From Pogostemon cablin (lineage: Eukaryota > Streptophyta > Magnoliopsida > Lamiales > Lamiaceae): DNA of 64,000 nucleotides. The notes beneath the pieces were generated by a model, which worked only from the letters and a program-made list of their open reading frames with translations, had not been told where the DNA came from and made no database searches. Numbering within the stretch: the first letter of the stretch is position 1; the number at the start of each line of letters is the position of its first letter. The stretch covers positions 4,226,001 to 4,290,000 of the forward strand of contig CM043001.1 of the NCBI GenBank assembly GCA_023678885.1. The letters are read 5' to 3'. Below are positions 22,764 to 35,640 of this stretch, one piece after another. Both the position numbers and the translations under genes were made by a program.

Positions 22764-24006
22764 TCGATCAAGTGGGTATCCAGAGGTTTATGGAGTTAAA
22801 GAGGCCAACGTATTTCCATGTTACAGCGGAAGTAGTCTGCTCATTCGAGATGGTGAAGGACCCGCTTGGGTACCCGTATCAGTGTACGTTTTAGCTTGGT
22901 AGAGTAAGTAGGAGATGGACGTCTGAGGATTTTAATGAGCTGTTTGAGACGTCTTTGGGGATCTCTCATTTGGAGAATGGTGCATTCAACGCTAATAGGT
23001 TTTGGAGAGAGATTGCAGGGGAGATTGGAGATTATAAGATTAGACAGGCTCGTGCTTTCTCAATAAAGAATCCAGTTTTGAGGTACATGGATCGTGTCTT
23101 GAGCAACACGTTGTTCGCCCGCTCAAAGGGAAGTGTTGTGTCTAGAGGAGAGCTTTACGCTTTATGGTGTATGCTAAATGGGGTGCAGTTTAATGTTGGA
23201 GCGTATTTCATTGCACAGCTACATCGATTCAGGACCATTGGGTTTCAAAACGTGAATATTGGAGGGTTACTGACGATCGTGGCTGAGCATTATAATTTGG
23301 ATTTCACCAGCATCACACCAGTTAAAGGAGAGCCCGATTTGGCAATGTTTACATACGTGAAGGGAGGATTTGCCCATTTCAGAAATGGAGATTGGTTCTT
23401 CACGAGGGGACTCAAGCCCTTCGATTTCATGTTTCCCTTCGACGTGAGTAACTTGACAACTATTCGGGTGGCGAGGAATAAGTTGATGGATTCTCTTGGA
23501 CACAACGCCTTATCCATGGCAGCGAGGTCGGATGGTGATTGGAGGACTGTATCGCAGATGTATGTGGATGGTAGGATGGCAGAGTTACAGCAGATTGTTA
23601 ATCAAGGAGAGTTCCGTCACCACAGTAGCCCGAAGAAGAGGAGTATTTAGAGGAGGAGCAGCAGGATGAGGAGATGCCGATGCAGCACGACGCACATCAG
23701 CATGAGCCAACACCGCAGTAGCAGCAGGCTATTCCGAATGATACACGGGAGCAGCTCCGCCTTATTCATGAGCAGCTGGTTGCGATCGTTGCTAGCCAGC
23801 AGGAGACAAACCGGCAGCTCGTACTCGCCAACGCCAACTATGCTACGCTGAATTAGAGGTACACGGCCTTGAATGAGAAAGTTGATAGGTTGGGTGATCG
23901 AGTTGATTACTTGGATAGACACATCGGTGATCTGCACCGAATTGTAGAGCAGAGGCTTGATGATGAGGATGATGATGATGAGGATGATGATGCTCCGGAG
24001 GAGTAG

Positions 24007-25330
24007 TTTTTCAGGTTTTCTTTGGTTTCCTCCGATTCATCTTGATTCCATTATTCTTCTTTTTATCTTTATAGGTTGGATTGTGATTCATGCATGAGTG
24101 GAATGTATAAGTGATATCTTGTATGATTGATTGGGTATGAGCTTATTGATTTTGTGCATTCATATGTTCATGTGTTAATTTCTATTGATGAAAAGCATGT
24201 ATAATTTGATAAGTATATTGAGTTCTTGTGAAATTGATCTTAATTATGTGCTATGAGGAGTACTTAGGATTCTAATTACCTTTGTGAGGATTTGAGCCTT
24301 GATAATCATGTGTGATCATGATTATTTTATTCTTGAGAGGATCATTCATATGAACGTATTCTAGAACTTGGCTTGGAGTCTTGTGTGAGACTTATGATTG
24401 ATAAACTGCTAGGACATGATCTTAGGCCATTATTTTGTGCTTAAGTTACTTAGCCAAATTTTGTCCTTCCTAATGATCTTATTACCTTTGGATGCCCCGT
24501 TGAGCCATTAAAGCTTTTTCTTTGGTAGCCGAAGTAAATAACCTTATAAACCTTTACGTAAGCTTTGATTAACCTATTCACTGGTAGAGAAAGTTGAGGT
24601 GAGTAAGTGTTGCAAGAAGAAAAAGGAAGATAGAATATGGTTGGATGAAAAGAATATGGTTAAATCTTGTTTAGGGGTAGTGCCAGAAACTGGTACCCCG
24701 ATTGTTTTTATACATGGTGTGTGAGCTTAGCAGCTGACGGCCTATACATGAGAAGAAGGGTATTGCCTAAAATCGGTACCCGAATTGTTTAAAGAGATGA
24801 TGTTGATGCCATGAAAAGAAGGAAAATTCAGGAATTTTACAAGTTCAAGAGACGACATTGGAGGAGAACTTGCTGTAAGAAGAAGAAATCGAGAACCTCC
24901 AAGGTAACTCTCTACTAGTGTCTTAAGTCACTAAGTCTAAATTTTCCTACCTTTTCCAAAGAGCCAACATTACAACCCAAAAATAAGTCATTTGTGATCC
25001 TAGTAAAGAGTTGATTATAAGTTGATTTTTGAGACCTTTGCCAAGCTTATGGTTACGCGTGAATATGGATTGATATGAGTGTTTATATTAACCTATATAG
25101 TGCCTCACGCACTTGAGTGAAAGAGAATAAATGCTTATCTTGTGAGCGAGATTACTTAGTACTCCGAATGGTGTGTGATTGGATTGGTTTTGCATGAGTG
25201 ATATATATGAAGCAATTAATACTAGTTTGATTTAATGAAGTTGCATGTGTGATATGTGTTGTACTTGAATCTTGGTGAATTATACACGACTCCTGTGGTT
25301 TGATTTGGTTGCCTCGGGACGAGCAACATG
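24007..25330 (+). other. Athila-A 3' untranslated region
   Basis: No ORF of interest. It aligns in blocks with 9480-10780 of Athila-B (for example cttagccaaa and the tggtaccc phrases). No GGTTCGACC words are present here. Confidence 0.7.
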
Positions 25331-25343
25331 TAAGTTTGGGAGT
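25331..25343 (+). promoter_or_regulatory. Polypurine tract of Athila-A
   Basis: taagtttgggagt lies directly before the 3' LTR. The same kind of tract, taagtttggggg, precedes the Athila-B LTR at 10785. Confidence 0.8.
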
Positions 25344-25344
25344 T

Positions 25345-26387
25345 TGATGAGTGTGTAAATTCACAAGTTTGGCACCATGTTTTGTGCTACTTTTGGAGAG
25401 TTTTGAGGTGGAAATAGGTGGAAACCTATATATATTGTGAATTAGCATGAATCAGGTGTTAGTGGAGCTATTTGGGTGGTTTTCATAGCAAAATCGGAGT
25501 GGAAATGCCAAGAATCGAAGAGACGAAGTCGAGTCTCGACCTATTGGAGGAGGGTTCGACCTCTCCTACAGGTCGAACCAGCATTGCAAAGTGTGCAGAA
25601 GGAAGGTTCGACCACGACTCAAGGGGTTCGACCTGTTCATCAGGTCAAACCATGGTCGAACCAGTTCGCGAGAAGATGGGTTCGACCACGACATTGGGGT
25701 TCGACCTGACGGTTGGTCAAACCAGGAGCGGAAATTGTCCAGTGGTGAGGTTCGACCTGTGGTTCGACCAAGACCCGAGGGGTTTGACCTGTACAAGAGG
25801 TCGAACCAAGTGCAGAATACTTTCAGTAGGTAGGTTCGACCTAAGGTTTGACCTGCGGCCAGTGGTTCGACTTGTTTGACGAGGTCGAACCGACGTGCGG
25901 GAACTTACCTTATCCGGATTTTCGAGGCCAAAATGCGTGGGATCACTTGAAAAGCCCATTCCAAGTCCTAGAGTCGTGATTACAAGTTTAAAAGGAGGCT
26001 CATCCAGTCAAGGAAGAGGACACTAATCATCACGAAAAGAAAGAAGAAAGGGATCGTCATCAACAACACATTACAAGGCAGAGTCGGACATCGACACATG
26101 AAAGTATGAATTAACGAATGAAACTGGATGGCTTGACGAACTACCTATTATCTTATTTGATCACAACTACTATTTTCTTGTTCTTGTTATTTATTTGCTA
26201 TTTTTATTATTACTTAGCTTACAAACCTACAAATATCATTCTCAACATAGTCATAATTGCTAGAAAATAACAAAAGTAATATTTATCCATCCCGTGGATT
26301 TGATATTTAACTTGGTCACCTTCAAAACTACAATTGATATCCTTCATACTTGGGGATTAAAGTTGTGTGTTGAGAAAACGCCCATCA
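25345..26387 (+). mobile_element. 3' LTR of Athila-A
   Basis: Matches 11745-12816 from TGATGAGTG to CCCATCA with scattered substitutions and about 30 bases fewer near 25526. The GGTTCGACC cluster occupies 25552-25891. Confidence 0.95.
25552..25891. repeat. GGTTCGACC/GGTCGAACC cluster in Athila-A 3' LTR
   Basis: Same cluster as at 11961-12320. Several words differ between the two LTRs by C/T or G/A changes at the CG (for example ggtcaaacc for ggtcgaacc), which fits decay of methylated CG sites. Confidence 0.92.
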
Positions 26388-26392
26388 GGGGA
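26388..26392. repeat. Right target-site duplication of Athila-A (GGGGA)
   Basis: GGGGA directly after the LTR end CCCATCA, equal to 11740-11744. Confidence 0.93.
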
Positions 26393-27448
26393 TCACCCCC
26401 CAACCATCATCCTTTCCTCCATCCATCCATCACTTTGAAGATTCGTTTGTGGAATCAAGAGGAGAACCAAGAGGAGGATTCAAGAGCGAGAAGGACGCGA
26501 TGACGCCACATCTAGGGTTTATTCGTTTCCTAATTTATCTTGTATTTTCCGGACATCCGGGTAAGATCTATCCAACACCCATGATTGTTCTTCGCAACAT
26601 CATGGGCTAGAGCCTTTTTGGTAGAACTAGGGTTGTGAAGATTTTATCTAGTTAATTGAACTTCCGTGTGTATACTCCGTACAATACTACTTGTTGATTT
26701 ATTTGATATAAGATTGTGCCTTTTTAATCCATACTCATAGTTGTTTTGTGCATCAATAATCGTTGTGTAGAGTCTGAATACATGACATGGTTATTGGTTG
26801 AGTGCGTTCACTGTTGAGCAGGGTTTTATGTTATAATTCTAAGTGAAGGGATTCCGAAGTCTTATTAGAACTATCTTATATGAATACTTGTTAATTGAAT
26901 TGAATTCAGGTTAATAAGTAGGATAAAGAGGATAATTTTATAGTACCTATAAAGGGAGATCATATCGGGTTAGATTATCAATCCTAGGGGAAAATAATTG
27001 ATACTGATAGTACCTAGAAAGGGGGGTGAAATTATATCTCTTGCTCCGAGATTATTCACACGTGTTACATGCATGTTTACTTGTGTCTATAGAGTAGATA
27101 TGCATGGTTTAGTGATGCGTCCATATTCCACAAGGCAGAGTCAGACATCGACACATGGAACGGAAATTAATTAGTGAAACTGGATTATCCTAGTGCTATC
27201 TATTCTCCTATTTGATCCACTTTCGTATCCTTCGAGTGATATTTTATTTTATTTGTTATTTAATTTCCAGCATATTAGTTGTTAGATAACCATTCAAACG
27301 TAATTGCCTTGTCTTAATTAATTTAGATAATAATTAAATTGATAATACGCCGTCCCTTAGGTTCGATAATCACTTGATCACCTTTCGAAACTACAATTGA
27401 TATCCTTCATACTTGGGGATTAATTGTGTGTTGAGAAAACGCTCATCA
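26393..27448 (+). mobile_element. Athila-B 3' LTR, second half
   Basis: After the Athila-A insertion the sequence ends with ttgagaaaacgctcatca at 27448, which mirrors the 3' end of the Athila-A LTR, so this is the rest of the LTR begun at 10799. It has no GGTTCGACC words. The long leader-like stretch 26500-27350 is absent from the Athila-A LTR, which explains the greater length. Small ORFs here are not genes. Confidence 0.88.
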
Positions 27449-29099
27449 GGATGAATAAGAAAGCTCATTATGTTGCTATCAGCCTTTCTTTTATTAAAGC
27501 TCAAAGATTTTCTTTTTCGTACCCTTTGTATTCTAAGCTACTAGATATTGGTCGAGAAGCAATGCAGAGAATGGTTGTTGCTATGGCTTCAATTTGAGGG
27601 CTACTTTCTACTTTTTGGGATTGGATCATGCGTTAATACCAAGAGAAGGTAGATGTTTATTTTTATTTATATACATGTTCAGTGTTTGCTTTTTGTTGTT
27701 GTTATGATATAATTGTTTAGGTGAAGCCCCTTGAAAATTTTAGTTCTGTTTAGGTGAAGCCTCTTGAAAATTTTAGTTCACCTTCATCCTTCTTAACCTT
27801 ATTGTGATGATGATGATTAGATGTTGTATACCTCAATGGTTGATGTTCTGATTTTGTGCATTGGTATTTGGTTGAGCCCATCATAGACAAAGTTTGATGC
27901 ACTTACATAGCCTTTTTCTCTTTTTTTAGTGTCTGTTTTTACTACTAGAGAGTACTTCACTAGAAAAAAACTGATTTTGGTCTATAGTTAGTTTTGTTTT
28001 CATGACACTGAACCATTGCATCTTTTATGAGATGCTGAACGACAATGATCAGTTAAAGCTGAACTTCAGTGGCCATTATTTATTTTCCTTCTGGTTTGCA
28101 TCTATTCATTGTTTTGATTTTTTTTTAATTATGTAATCTAGTTTTGCTTACATACTCTATCTTGTATAAACAGGTCTGGTTGAACAAGACGTACAAAGTA
28201 GCAACCATATAGGTGTAGTAGTAGCTTGTAATCCAATAGGTATGGCTATAGGAGAATTAGAGAAGCATGCATTAGTTAGTTTTGGAGTTTAGACAAGTAT
28301 GTTTGCATATAGTTAGATAGGAGACCTTTAAATTCTCCAGATGAGTTGTGAAACATAATCATCAACTGAATTTGTGAAGACTTAAGTTTAGAAATGGGCT
28401 ATTAAGTAGTATATAATGAGAACATTAATGGTGAGATGTGAATAGCTAACGTCACATGAGTGAAATAACTTTTCTTGTAGTATATTAATTCTCTTGTTGT
28501 CTAATATTGGTATTGCTATTCTAAAATCTTCAGTTTCAAGCACTTAGAGCCATGGTGCAGGCTCAATCCTCAAATTTTGCAAGTATCTATTGGTTGTTAT
28601 TTTAATTAGTTTATGTTGGCTTACATCCTAACCTTTTAATGTAATCATTTTTATAAGTGTAGTCGACTACAAGATTGAATATTTTCAGCTATTTCAACAT
28701 TTGTTAGTATTGCTGAAATCTTGAAGAATAAAGGATTTTTATTTGAGAATAATAAGTATCTAGTTGGAATAAGTTGGTGCAACTACACGGATATTCTTCA
28801 TGGATATTTAATTTTTGCTTTTATTTTTTAATTTTCAGGAGGCTAGCAGGCGAAATAACACTGGTTACCAAGTACTACATCCATTAGCACTCGTTACATT
28901 GGTTTTTTTGGGTTTTAATGAATTTATGACTCTTTTGAGGATACTTATTTTGTTAGATAATATACATATGCGTATTTGGACTAGGATTTGAATATTGATA
29001 TTAGTTGTGTACTTGAAATGTTTAATTAATGAAGTTTTAGTTGGATTTGATTTGATGCATTTGTTGTTGAATCATGTGTATTTAAAAAAAATATTATTT
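27449..29099. other. Unassigned, no gene recognised
   Basis: AT-rich sequence without a long ORF. A short frame at 27450-27597 begins MNKKAHYVAISLSF and stops at TGA; I do not recognise it. At 27958 the word cactagaaaaaaactg resembles a CACTA terminus. The segment 28170-28900 may be the decayed interior of that element. A short direct repeat, gtgaagcc-cttgaaaattttagtt, occurs at 27720-27780. Confidence 0.4.
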
Positions 29100-29795
29100 T
29101 GAATAAATAAATTAAAAAATAGAAAGATATCGGCAATTCACTGATATCTATTGCTCTATATATTTAATATCATATCTATTTAATATCGGTAAATTTTAAA
29201 ATAAATATCGGTGATGCATTGATATGTATACAATGAAAAGATACCGGTGAATCACCGATATTTATTGGTCATAATCTTTAATATCATCGTCAAATATAAC
29301 GGTGAATTTTTAATTGATATCGGTGAATAATCGTTATCTATTTAGTAAATAGATTTCGGTGATTCATCGATATCTATTTAGAGGACCTTTAATAGCACCT
29401 TAATTAATAACGGTGGAAATATTAATAGATATCGGTGAATCACCGATATCTATTTATTAAATAGATATCGGTGATTCACCGATATCTATTTAAGGGACCT
29501 TTAATAATACCTCCATTAATAACGAAGGAAATATTAATAGATATCGGCGAATCTATTAAATAGATATTGGTGATTCACCGATATCTATTTAAGGGACCTT
29601 TAATAACACTTCCATTAATAACGGTGGAAATATTAATAGATATCGGTGATTCACCGATATCTAATTATTAAATAGATATCGGTGATTCACTGATATCTAT
29701 TTAGGGACCTTTAATAACACCTCCAATAATAACGGTGGAAATATTGAATAGATATCGGTGAATCACCAATATCTATTCACAGTTTTGTAGTAGTG
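29100..29795. mobile_element. 3' end of a CACTA (En/Spm-type) transposon with subterminal repeats
   Basis: The right end is ttttgtagtagtg at 29783-29795, whose complement CACTACTACAAAA is a typical CACTA terminal repeat. Upstream lie about four units of 105-110 bp (starts near 29389, 29495, 29595, 29704), each with ggacctttaata and a long palindrome built on gatatcggtga/tcaccgatatc. Such subterminal repeats are where the transposase of this family binds. A left end may be at 27958 (cactagaaaaaaactg, 12 of 16 bases alike), but the 3-bp flanks do not match (ctt and ata), so I do not extend the element that far. Confidence 0.75.
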
Positions 29796-30021
29796 ATATT
29801 TCGTATCTACAAGATACTTGAGGATATGTTTAATTTCATGTTACTTCTCTTTATCCAAAAGTCATAAAATCTTGCTAGCAAGTTCATCATAAGTGCATAT
29901 CAGGCCTGATACAATTATGAGAAAATATGTGCTTTAAAAGCACTGAATTGAGGGACTTCTAGTCCAAAATATTCTCATTATATACTTCAAGTATATAGAC
30001 ATTAGTTTTCCACTTTAAGGG
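29796..30021. other. Short AT-rich segment, probably old retroelement
   Basis: No gene. It contains the mini-hairpin ggacttctagtcc (29953-29965), which links it to the old element pieces at 35641-37220 and 38906-41000. Confidence 0.35.
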
Positions 30022-30735
30022 TGTCACGCCCCAAATTTTTCTCACCAATAATAACCAATAATAAATATTCCTTTTTTTTTATATACAATACAATTTTCAT
30101 AAAACAGATCATTACACCGGCCCGGCTAACAGGTCGTCATCCATGTATAGAACTCTCAATATCTGACGGGACCCAGCCACCAGCATCGTATGCAATATAC
30201 CTACAATGCATAAACTAGTGAGATAAAATCTCAGTTAGTAGAAATCATGCATGATAGTGCATGAAAATGCATTTATTTTCTATTCCTTCTAGTTGGTTTC
30301 TTTTATTTTCAAAATTGTTCACGTTGCGGGATCCCCACGACACACTTATGATATGCACTGGAAATGAGCTCATTACTCAATTTATCAATTTCACAATATA
30401 AATATGAAACTGCTGTGAGGACTATCATCTCGTGGCCCAACAAGCTTCCTCCGCTCGTCACTTGTTCCACCACTAAGAATCATCTCCCTCCACAAAGTAT
30501 CATGTGGTGCAGTCCGAGGATCCACCTTTCCTTACAGCCTGCTAGGGTCCATCACCAACTAACCCCCTACTGCTCGGAAATACCCTCACTGAACACCACT
30601 CTCTCTCTCACAATAATTCAAGACGGTGGCCCACTCTAGGTAGCCTACTCTGGGTTTTCCCAGGTCGCTCCTTAATAGGTTGCCCCTTCCGCCACTCAGT
30701 GCATATATAGTGGCCTCACACAACATTAGTGTAAA
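30022..30735 (-). repeat. LTR-like repeat copy A (TGTCACG family), truncated
   Basis: Begins TGTCACGCCCC. On the minus strand that is an end ..GGGGCGTGACA, as in many plant Gypsy LTRs. It shares with copies B, C and D a block with ctaggtagcctactctgggt and gtgcatatatagtggcc. It stops at 30735 where copy B starts in the opposite orientation. Small ORFs across it recur in the other copies and are not genes. Confidence 0.7.
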
Positions 30736-30755
30736 TATTTATGTGCATTATTTGG

Positions 30756-30786
<31 letters not shown>

Positions 30787-32186
30787 AATATAATATTATA
30801 AAAAAATTAAAAAAGAGAGTCAAAAGTTGTTGCCTTGATGTTAACAGCCTTGATGATTGGCAGCCAAATTTGAAAGTTCATGGCCGCGTGATTTTAATTA
30901 AAAAAAATGGTTGTAGGTCGCTTTTCCCCTACCCCTTTCGCATCTATATATATGGGGGTGTTGAGGATTTTATCACCTCACACTCCACATTAATCGGAGA
31001 AAAAATATAGGAAAGAGGTGTGTCGAAATAGGAAAAAATGAATTAATTACGGTTCTTCACGGGTCTATAGTATTACTATTGTCGGAGTCCAGGTAAGTAG
31101 AAGTCCAACTACAATGCATAAACATGTTGTGTGTGAATTATTTGTGATTAATATGTGCTCATTATATTATTTGATTATTTGCGATTATTTTAATTATGCT
31201 ATAAATTATTTGGGGTTAATTAGTGATATGAGTTGTGAATTTATGTGATTTGAAATAATATCATTGTCCTATATAGACTTGTGTAATTGAAAACTATTGA
31301 AAATATATCTGTATAATTTGAGAAGATATTGGTTATAAGGATCTGTGTGATACGAGATGAAGTTGTTATTCCAGAAGTGGATTGTGTGAATTTGCTTTAT
31401 TAATGATTAAATGTTGATATTGATGTCATAAATGGTTTATGATGCATATTTAATCGCCATGGTTGCATACCATGCATAATCATGAAAAGTATTTTTTTCA
31501 AAATTAATAAGATACTAATGGTGTGTGCGGCCACTATATATGCACTGAGTGGCGGAAGGGGCGACCTGGGGAAACCCAGAGTAGGCTACCTAGAGTTGAC
31601 CACCATCTTGAATTATTGTGAGAGAGAGAGTGGTGTTCAGTGAGGGGACTTCCGAGCAGTAGGAGGTCAGTTGGTGATGGACCCTAGCGGGCTGTAAGGA
31701 AAGGTGGATCCTCGGACTGCACCACGTGGAACTCTGTGGAGGGAGATGATTCTTGGTGGCGGGACAAGCGACGAGCGGCAGGAAGCTTGTTGGGCCACGA
31801 GATGATAGTCCTCACAGCAGTTCCATATTTATATTGTGATATTGATAAATCGAGTGATGAGCTCATTTCCGGTGCATTTCATAAGTGTGCCGTGGGGATC
31901 CCGCAATGTGAATAGTTTTCAAAATAAAAAGAGACCAATTAGAAAGATTAGAAAAAGGGCGATGGCCTTGAGAAATGCATCTTCATGCACAATCATGCTT
32001 GATTTCTACTTACTGAGAATTTATCTCACTAGTTTATGCATTGTAGGTAAAATCGTACACGAGACTGGTGGCTGGGTTCCGTCAGATCCTGAGAGTTGTA
32101 TATATAAATGACGACCTGTTGGCCGGGCCGGTGTAATAATGATGAAATGAAATGAAAGAATATATATTTATTATTGTTTATTATTG
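30736..32186 (+). repeat. LTR-like repeat copy B, inverted relative to A, C, D
   Basis: About 1.45 kb, the reverse complement of 32232-33800 apart from small indels. A (ta)n(taa)n tract lies near its left end (30760-30795), mirrored at 33735-33775. With copy C it forms a large foldback with a 45-base spacer (32187-32231). Confidence 0.85.
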
Positions 32187-32207
32187 TTTGTTATGTCATG
32201 AATATTC

Positions 32208-33945
32208 TGTCACGTCCCAATTTTTTTTCACCAATAATAAACAATAATAAATATATATTCTTTCATTTCATTTCATCATTATTACACCGGCCCGGCCAAC
32301 AGGTCGTCATCCATATATACAACTCTCAGGATCTGACGGAACCCAGCCACCAGTCTTGTGTACGATTTTACCTACAATGCATAAACTAGTGAGATAAAAT
32401 CTCAGTAAGTAGAAATCATGCATGATTGTGCATAAAGATGCATTTCTCAAGGCCATCGCCCTTTTTCTAATCTTTCTAATTGGTCTCTTTTTATTTTGAA
32501 AATTATTCACGTTGCGGGATCCCAACGGCACACTTATGATATGCACCGGAAATGAGCTCATCACTCGATTTATCAATATCACAATATAAATATGGAACTG
32601 CTGTGAGGACTATCATCTCGTAGCCCAACAAGCTTTCTGCCGCTCGTTGCTTGTCCCGCCACTAAGAATCATCTCCCTCCACAGAGTCTCACGTGGTGCA
32701 GTTCGAGGATCCACCTTTCCTTACAGCCCACTAGGGTTCATCACCAACTGACCCCCTACTGCTCGGAAGTCCCCTCACTGAACACCACTCTCTCTCACAC
32801 AATAATTCAAGACGGTGGCCCACTCTAGGTAGCCTACTCTGGGTTTCCCCAGGTCGCTCCTTCCTAAGTCGCCCCTTCCGCTACTCAGTGCATATATAGT
32901 GGCCGCACACACCATTAGTATCTTATTAATTTTGGGGAAAACACTTTTCATGATTATGCATGGTATGCAATCAGGGCAATTAAATATGCATCATAAATCA
33001 TTTACGACATCAATATCAACATTTAATCATAAGTAAAGCAACAACTTAATTTTAATTCACACAAATCCACTTCTGGAATAACAACTCCACCCCAGTCACA
33101 TAGATCCGTTTATAAAATAACCACTTTACCTTGGATCACACAAATTCCTTTTTGGAACAACAACTTCATCTCGAATCACATAGATCCTTATAACCAATAT
33201 CTTTTCAAATCATATAGATATATTTTCAACAGTTTCTAATTACACAGGTCTATATAGAACAATGATATTATTCCAAATCACATAAATTCACAACGTGTAT
33301 CATTAATTAACACCAAATAATTCATAACGTAATTAAAATAATCACAAATAATCCATAAAATAATTATCACATATTAATCACAAATAATTCACAAACAACA
33401 TATTTATGCATTGTAGTTGGACTTCTACTTACCTGGACTCTGACAATAGTAACACTATAGACCCGTAAAGAACCGTAATTAATTTCTTCCTTCCCGTTCT
33501 GACACACTTCTTTCCTTTTTTTTCGACGATTGATCTGGGATGTGAGGTGATAAAATCCTCAACACCCTCATATCTATATAGATGCGAAAGGGGTAGGGGA
33601 AAAGTGGCCTACAATCATTTTTTTTTAATTAAAATCACGCAGCCATGAACTTTCAAATTTGACTGCCAATCATCAAGGCTGCTAACATCAAGGTGGCAAC
33701 TTTTGACTCTCTTTTCATTTTTTTTAAATTTTTTTTATAATAATATTATTATTATTATTATATTATTATTATTATAATCCAAATTAATACACGTAAATAT
33801 TTATGCACACATATGTTCACATATTGTCGCCATTATTATCACAGATGTCTCAAATAAAATGTAAAGATAAATAAAATGTAGAAATAATTATCACATAATT
33901 GCCACATTATTATAAAAAATTATCACAATACTTATTATATTATAT
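32208..33945 (-). repeat. LTR-like repeat copy C
   Basis: Starts TGTCACGTCCC at 32208. It is the right arm of the large inverted repeat to about 33800 and is then followed by a segment (33800-33940) that recurs after copy D (35460-35620). About 110 bases near 33080-33180 are absent from copy B. Confidence 0.82.
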
Positions 33946-35640
33946 AACAAAACATCAGCGGAAACAAAATAAGCCCACGACCTAGCCCAACAGGTCGTCA
34001 TCTATATACATCTGCTCAAGACCCTGTAGGAGCTCTACAGCTTGCATAGTCACTAGTGAGACAAAAATCTCAGTAAGTAGAAATCATGCATGTCAGTGCA
34101 TGAAAATGCATTTAGTTTTCTATCGCATATTTCCCAGTCTTTCTAGTGAGTCTCTTTTATTTTGAAAACTGTTCACGTTGTGGGATCCCCACAACACACT
34201 TATGATATGCACCGGGAATGAGCTCATCACTCAATTTATCAATTTCATAATATAAATATGGAACTGCTGTGAGGACTATCATCTCGTGGCCCAACAAGTT
34301 TCCTGCCGCTCATCACTTGTCCCGCCACCAAGAATCATCTCCCTCCATAGAGTCCCACGCGGTGCAGTTCGAGAATTCACCTTTCCTTACAGCCCGCTAG
34401 GGTCCATCACCAACTGACCCTACTACTCGAAAGTCCCCTCACTGAACACCACACTCTCTCTCACAATAATTCAAGATGGTGGCCCACTCTAGGTAGCTTA
34501 CTCTGGGTTTTCCCAGGTCGCTCCTTCCTAGGTCGCCCCTTTCGTCACTCAATGCATATATAGTGGCCGCACACACTATTAATATCTTATTAATTTTGAG
34601 GAAAAATTCCATGGTATGCAACCAGTGCAATTAAATATGCATCATGATTCATTTACGATATTAATATCAATATTTAATCACAATAAAGCAACAACGTAAC
34701 TTTAATTCACACAAATTCACTTCTGGTATAACTTCACCTCGGATCACACAGATCCTTATAACTAATATCTTCTCAAATCATACTGATATATTTTCAACTG
34801 TTTCCAATTACACAGGTCTATATAGAACAATGATATTATTTCAAATCACATAAATTCACAACTTGTATCACTAATTAACCCCAAATAATTCATAACGTAA
34901 TTAAACTAATCACAAATAATTCATGGTATAATTATCACATATTAATCACAAATAATTCACACCCAATATGTTTATGCATTGTAGTTGGACTTCTACTTAC
35001 CTGAATTTCGACAATAATAACACTATAGACCCGTGAGAAATCGTGATTAATTCCTTCCTTCTCATTCCAGCACTCCCCCCCTTTTTTCTCTCATGTCGAT
35101 TGATATGGGGTGTGAGGTGATGAAATCCTCAACACCCCATATATATATAGATGCGAAAGGGGTAGGGGAAAATTGGTCTACAATATTATTTTTTTTATAA
35201 ATTAATGGCTGCTATAGCCAATCGATTGCAAATTCTAATTTGGCATGCCAGATGCCATGCATGCACACTTCAATTTGGCTGCCATCAGCAGCAACTTTTG
35301 ACCACCTTTTTTTTTTAATTCAATTAACAATGCATGCAACGCATACACTTACTATTCCTAACTCAAATCATTGCTGCCCATCTATCATGTAGCAACTTTT
35401 GACTTTTCTTTCTTTTTTTTATTATATATTATTATTATTATCGTATAATATTTAATAACTGAGATATAATACATTTATACACATATATATTCACATATTA
35501 TCACCATTATTATCACAGATCTCTCAAATAAAATGTAAAGATAAATAAAATATAGAAACAATTGTCACATAATTGCCACATTATTATCACATAATTGCCA
35601 CATAATTATAAAATGTATATAACACAAATTAAATTATATT
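33946..35640 (-). repeat. LTR-like repeat copy D, direct tandem to C
   Basis: Same order of blocks as copy C (caggtcgtcatc, the gtagcttactctggg block, tgcatatatagtggcc), more diverged. It lacks the TGTCACG start and has extra sequence at 35190-35400. C and D together look like a direct tandem repeat with a unit of about 1.7 kb. Confidence 0.75.

Larger units (their letters stand above)
20230..24006 (+). pseudogene. Athila env-like / ORF1 family protein, spliced, interrupted
   Basis: This is the third ORF typical of Athila elements, of unknown function and sometimes called env-like. Exon 1 (20230-20245) starts with ATG and encodes MGKTK; an intron with GT at 20246 and ttttcag ending 20759 follows; exon 2 continues in phase with a lysine/glycine-rich stretch. 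A 1.7 kb element plus target duplication splits exon 2 (21032-22768) without changing the frame. The right part has the conserved region with NTLFARSKGSVV (about 23107) and ELYALWCMLNG (about 23150), as in the Pfam ATHILA ORF-1 family. Near 23630 a one-base shift changes frame, and the C-terminal tail is a glutamine-rich coiled coil ending in an acidic DEDDDDEDDD run before TAG at 24004. Further stops lie at about 20972, 22892, 23720 and 23854. Confidence 0.82.
11745..26387 (+). mobile_element. Athila-A: full-length Athila-type Gypsy retrotransposon
   Basis: A 14,643 bp element with two LTRs (1072 and 1043 bp) starting TGATGAGTG and ending CGCCCATCA, an Asp-tRNA type primer-binding site, gag-pol, an env-like ORF with an intron, a polypurine tract and a perfect GGGGA duplication. 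Size, primer site, protease/RT sequence and the extra ORF after pol are typical of the Athila lineage. All coding parts are broken, so it is not autonomous now. It lies in the 3' LTR of Athila-B and was itself entered by a 1.7 kb element at 21032-22763. The LTR copies differ by a few percent by eye plus one deletion near 25526, so the insertion is not very recent. Confidence 0.95.

Noticed and set aside
27958..29795. A complete 1.8 kb CACTA element
   Set aside because: Terminal words are similar but the 3-bp flanks differ (ctt, ata) and the subterminal repeats occur at one end only.
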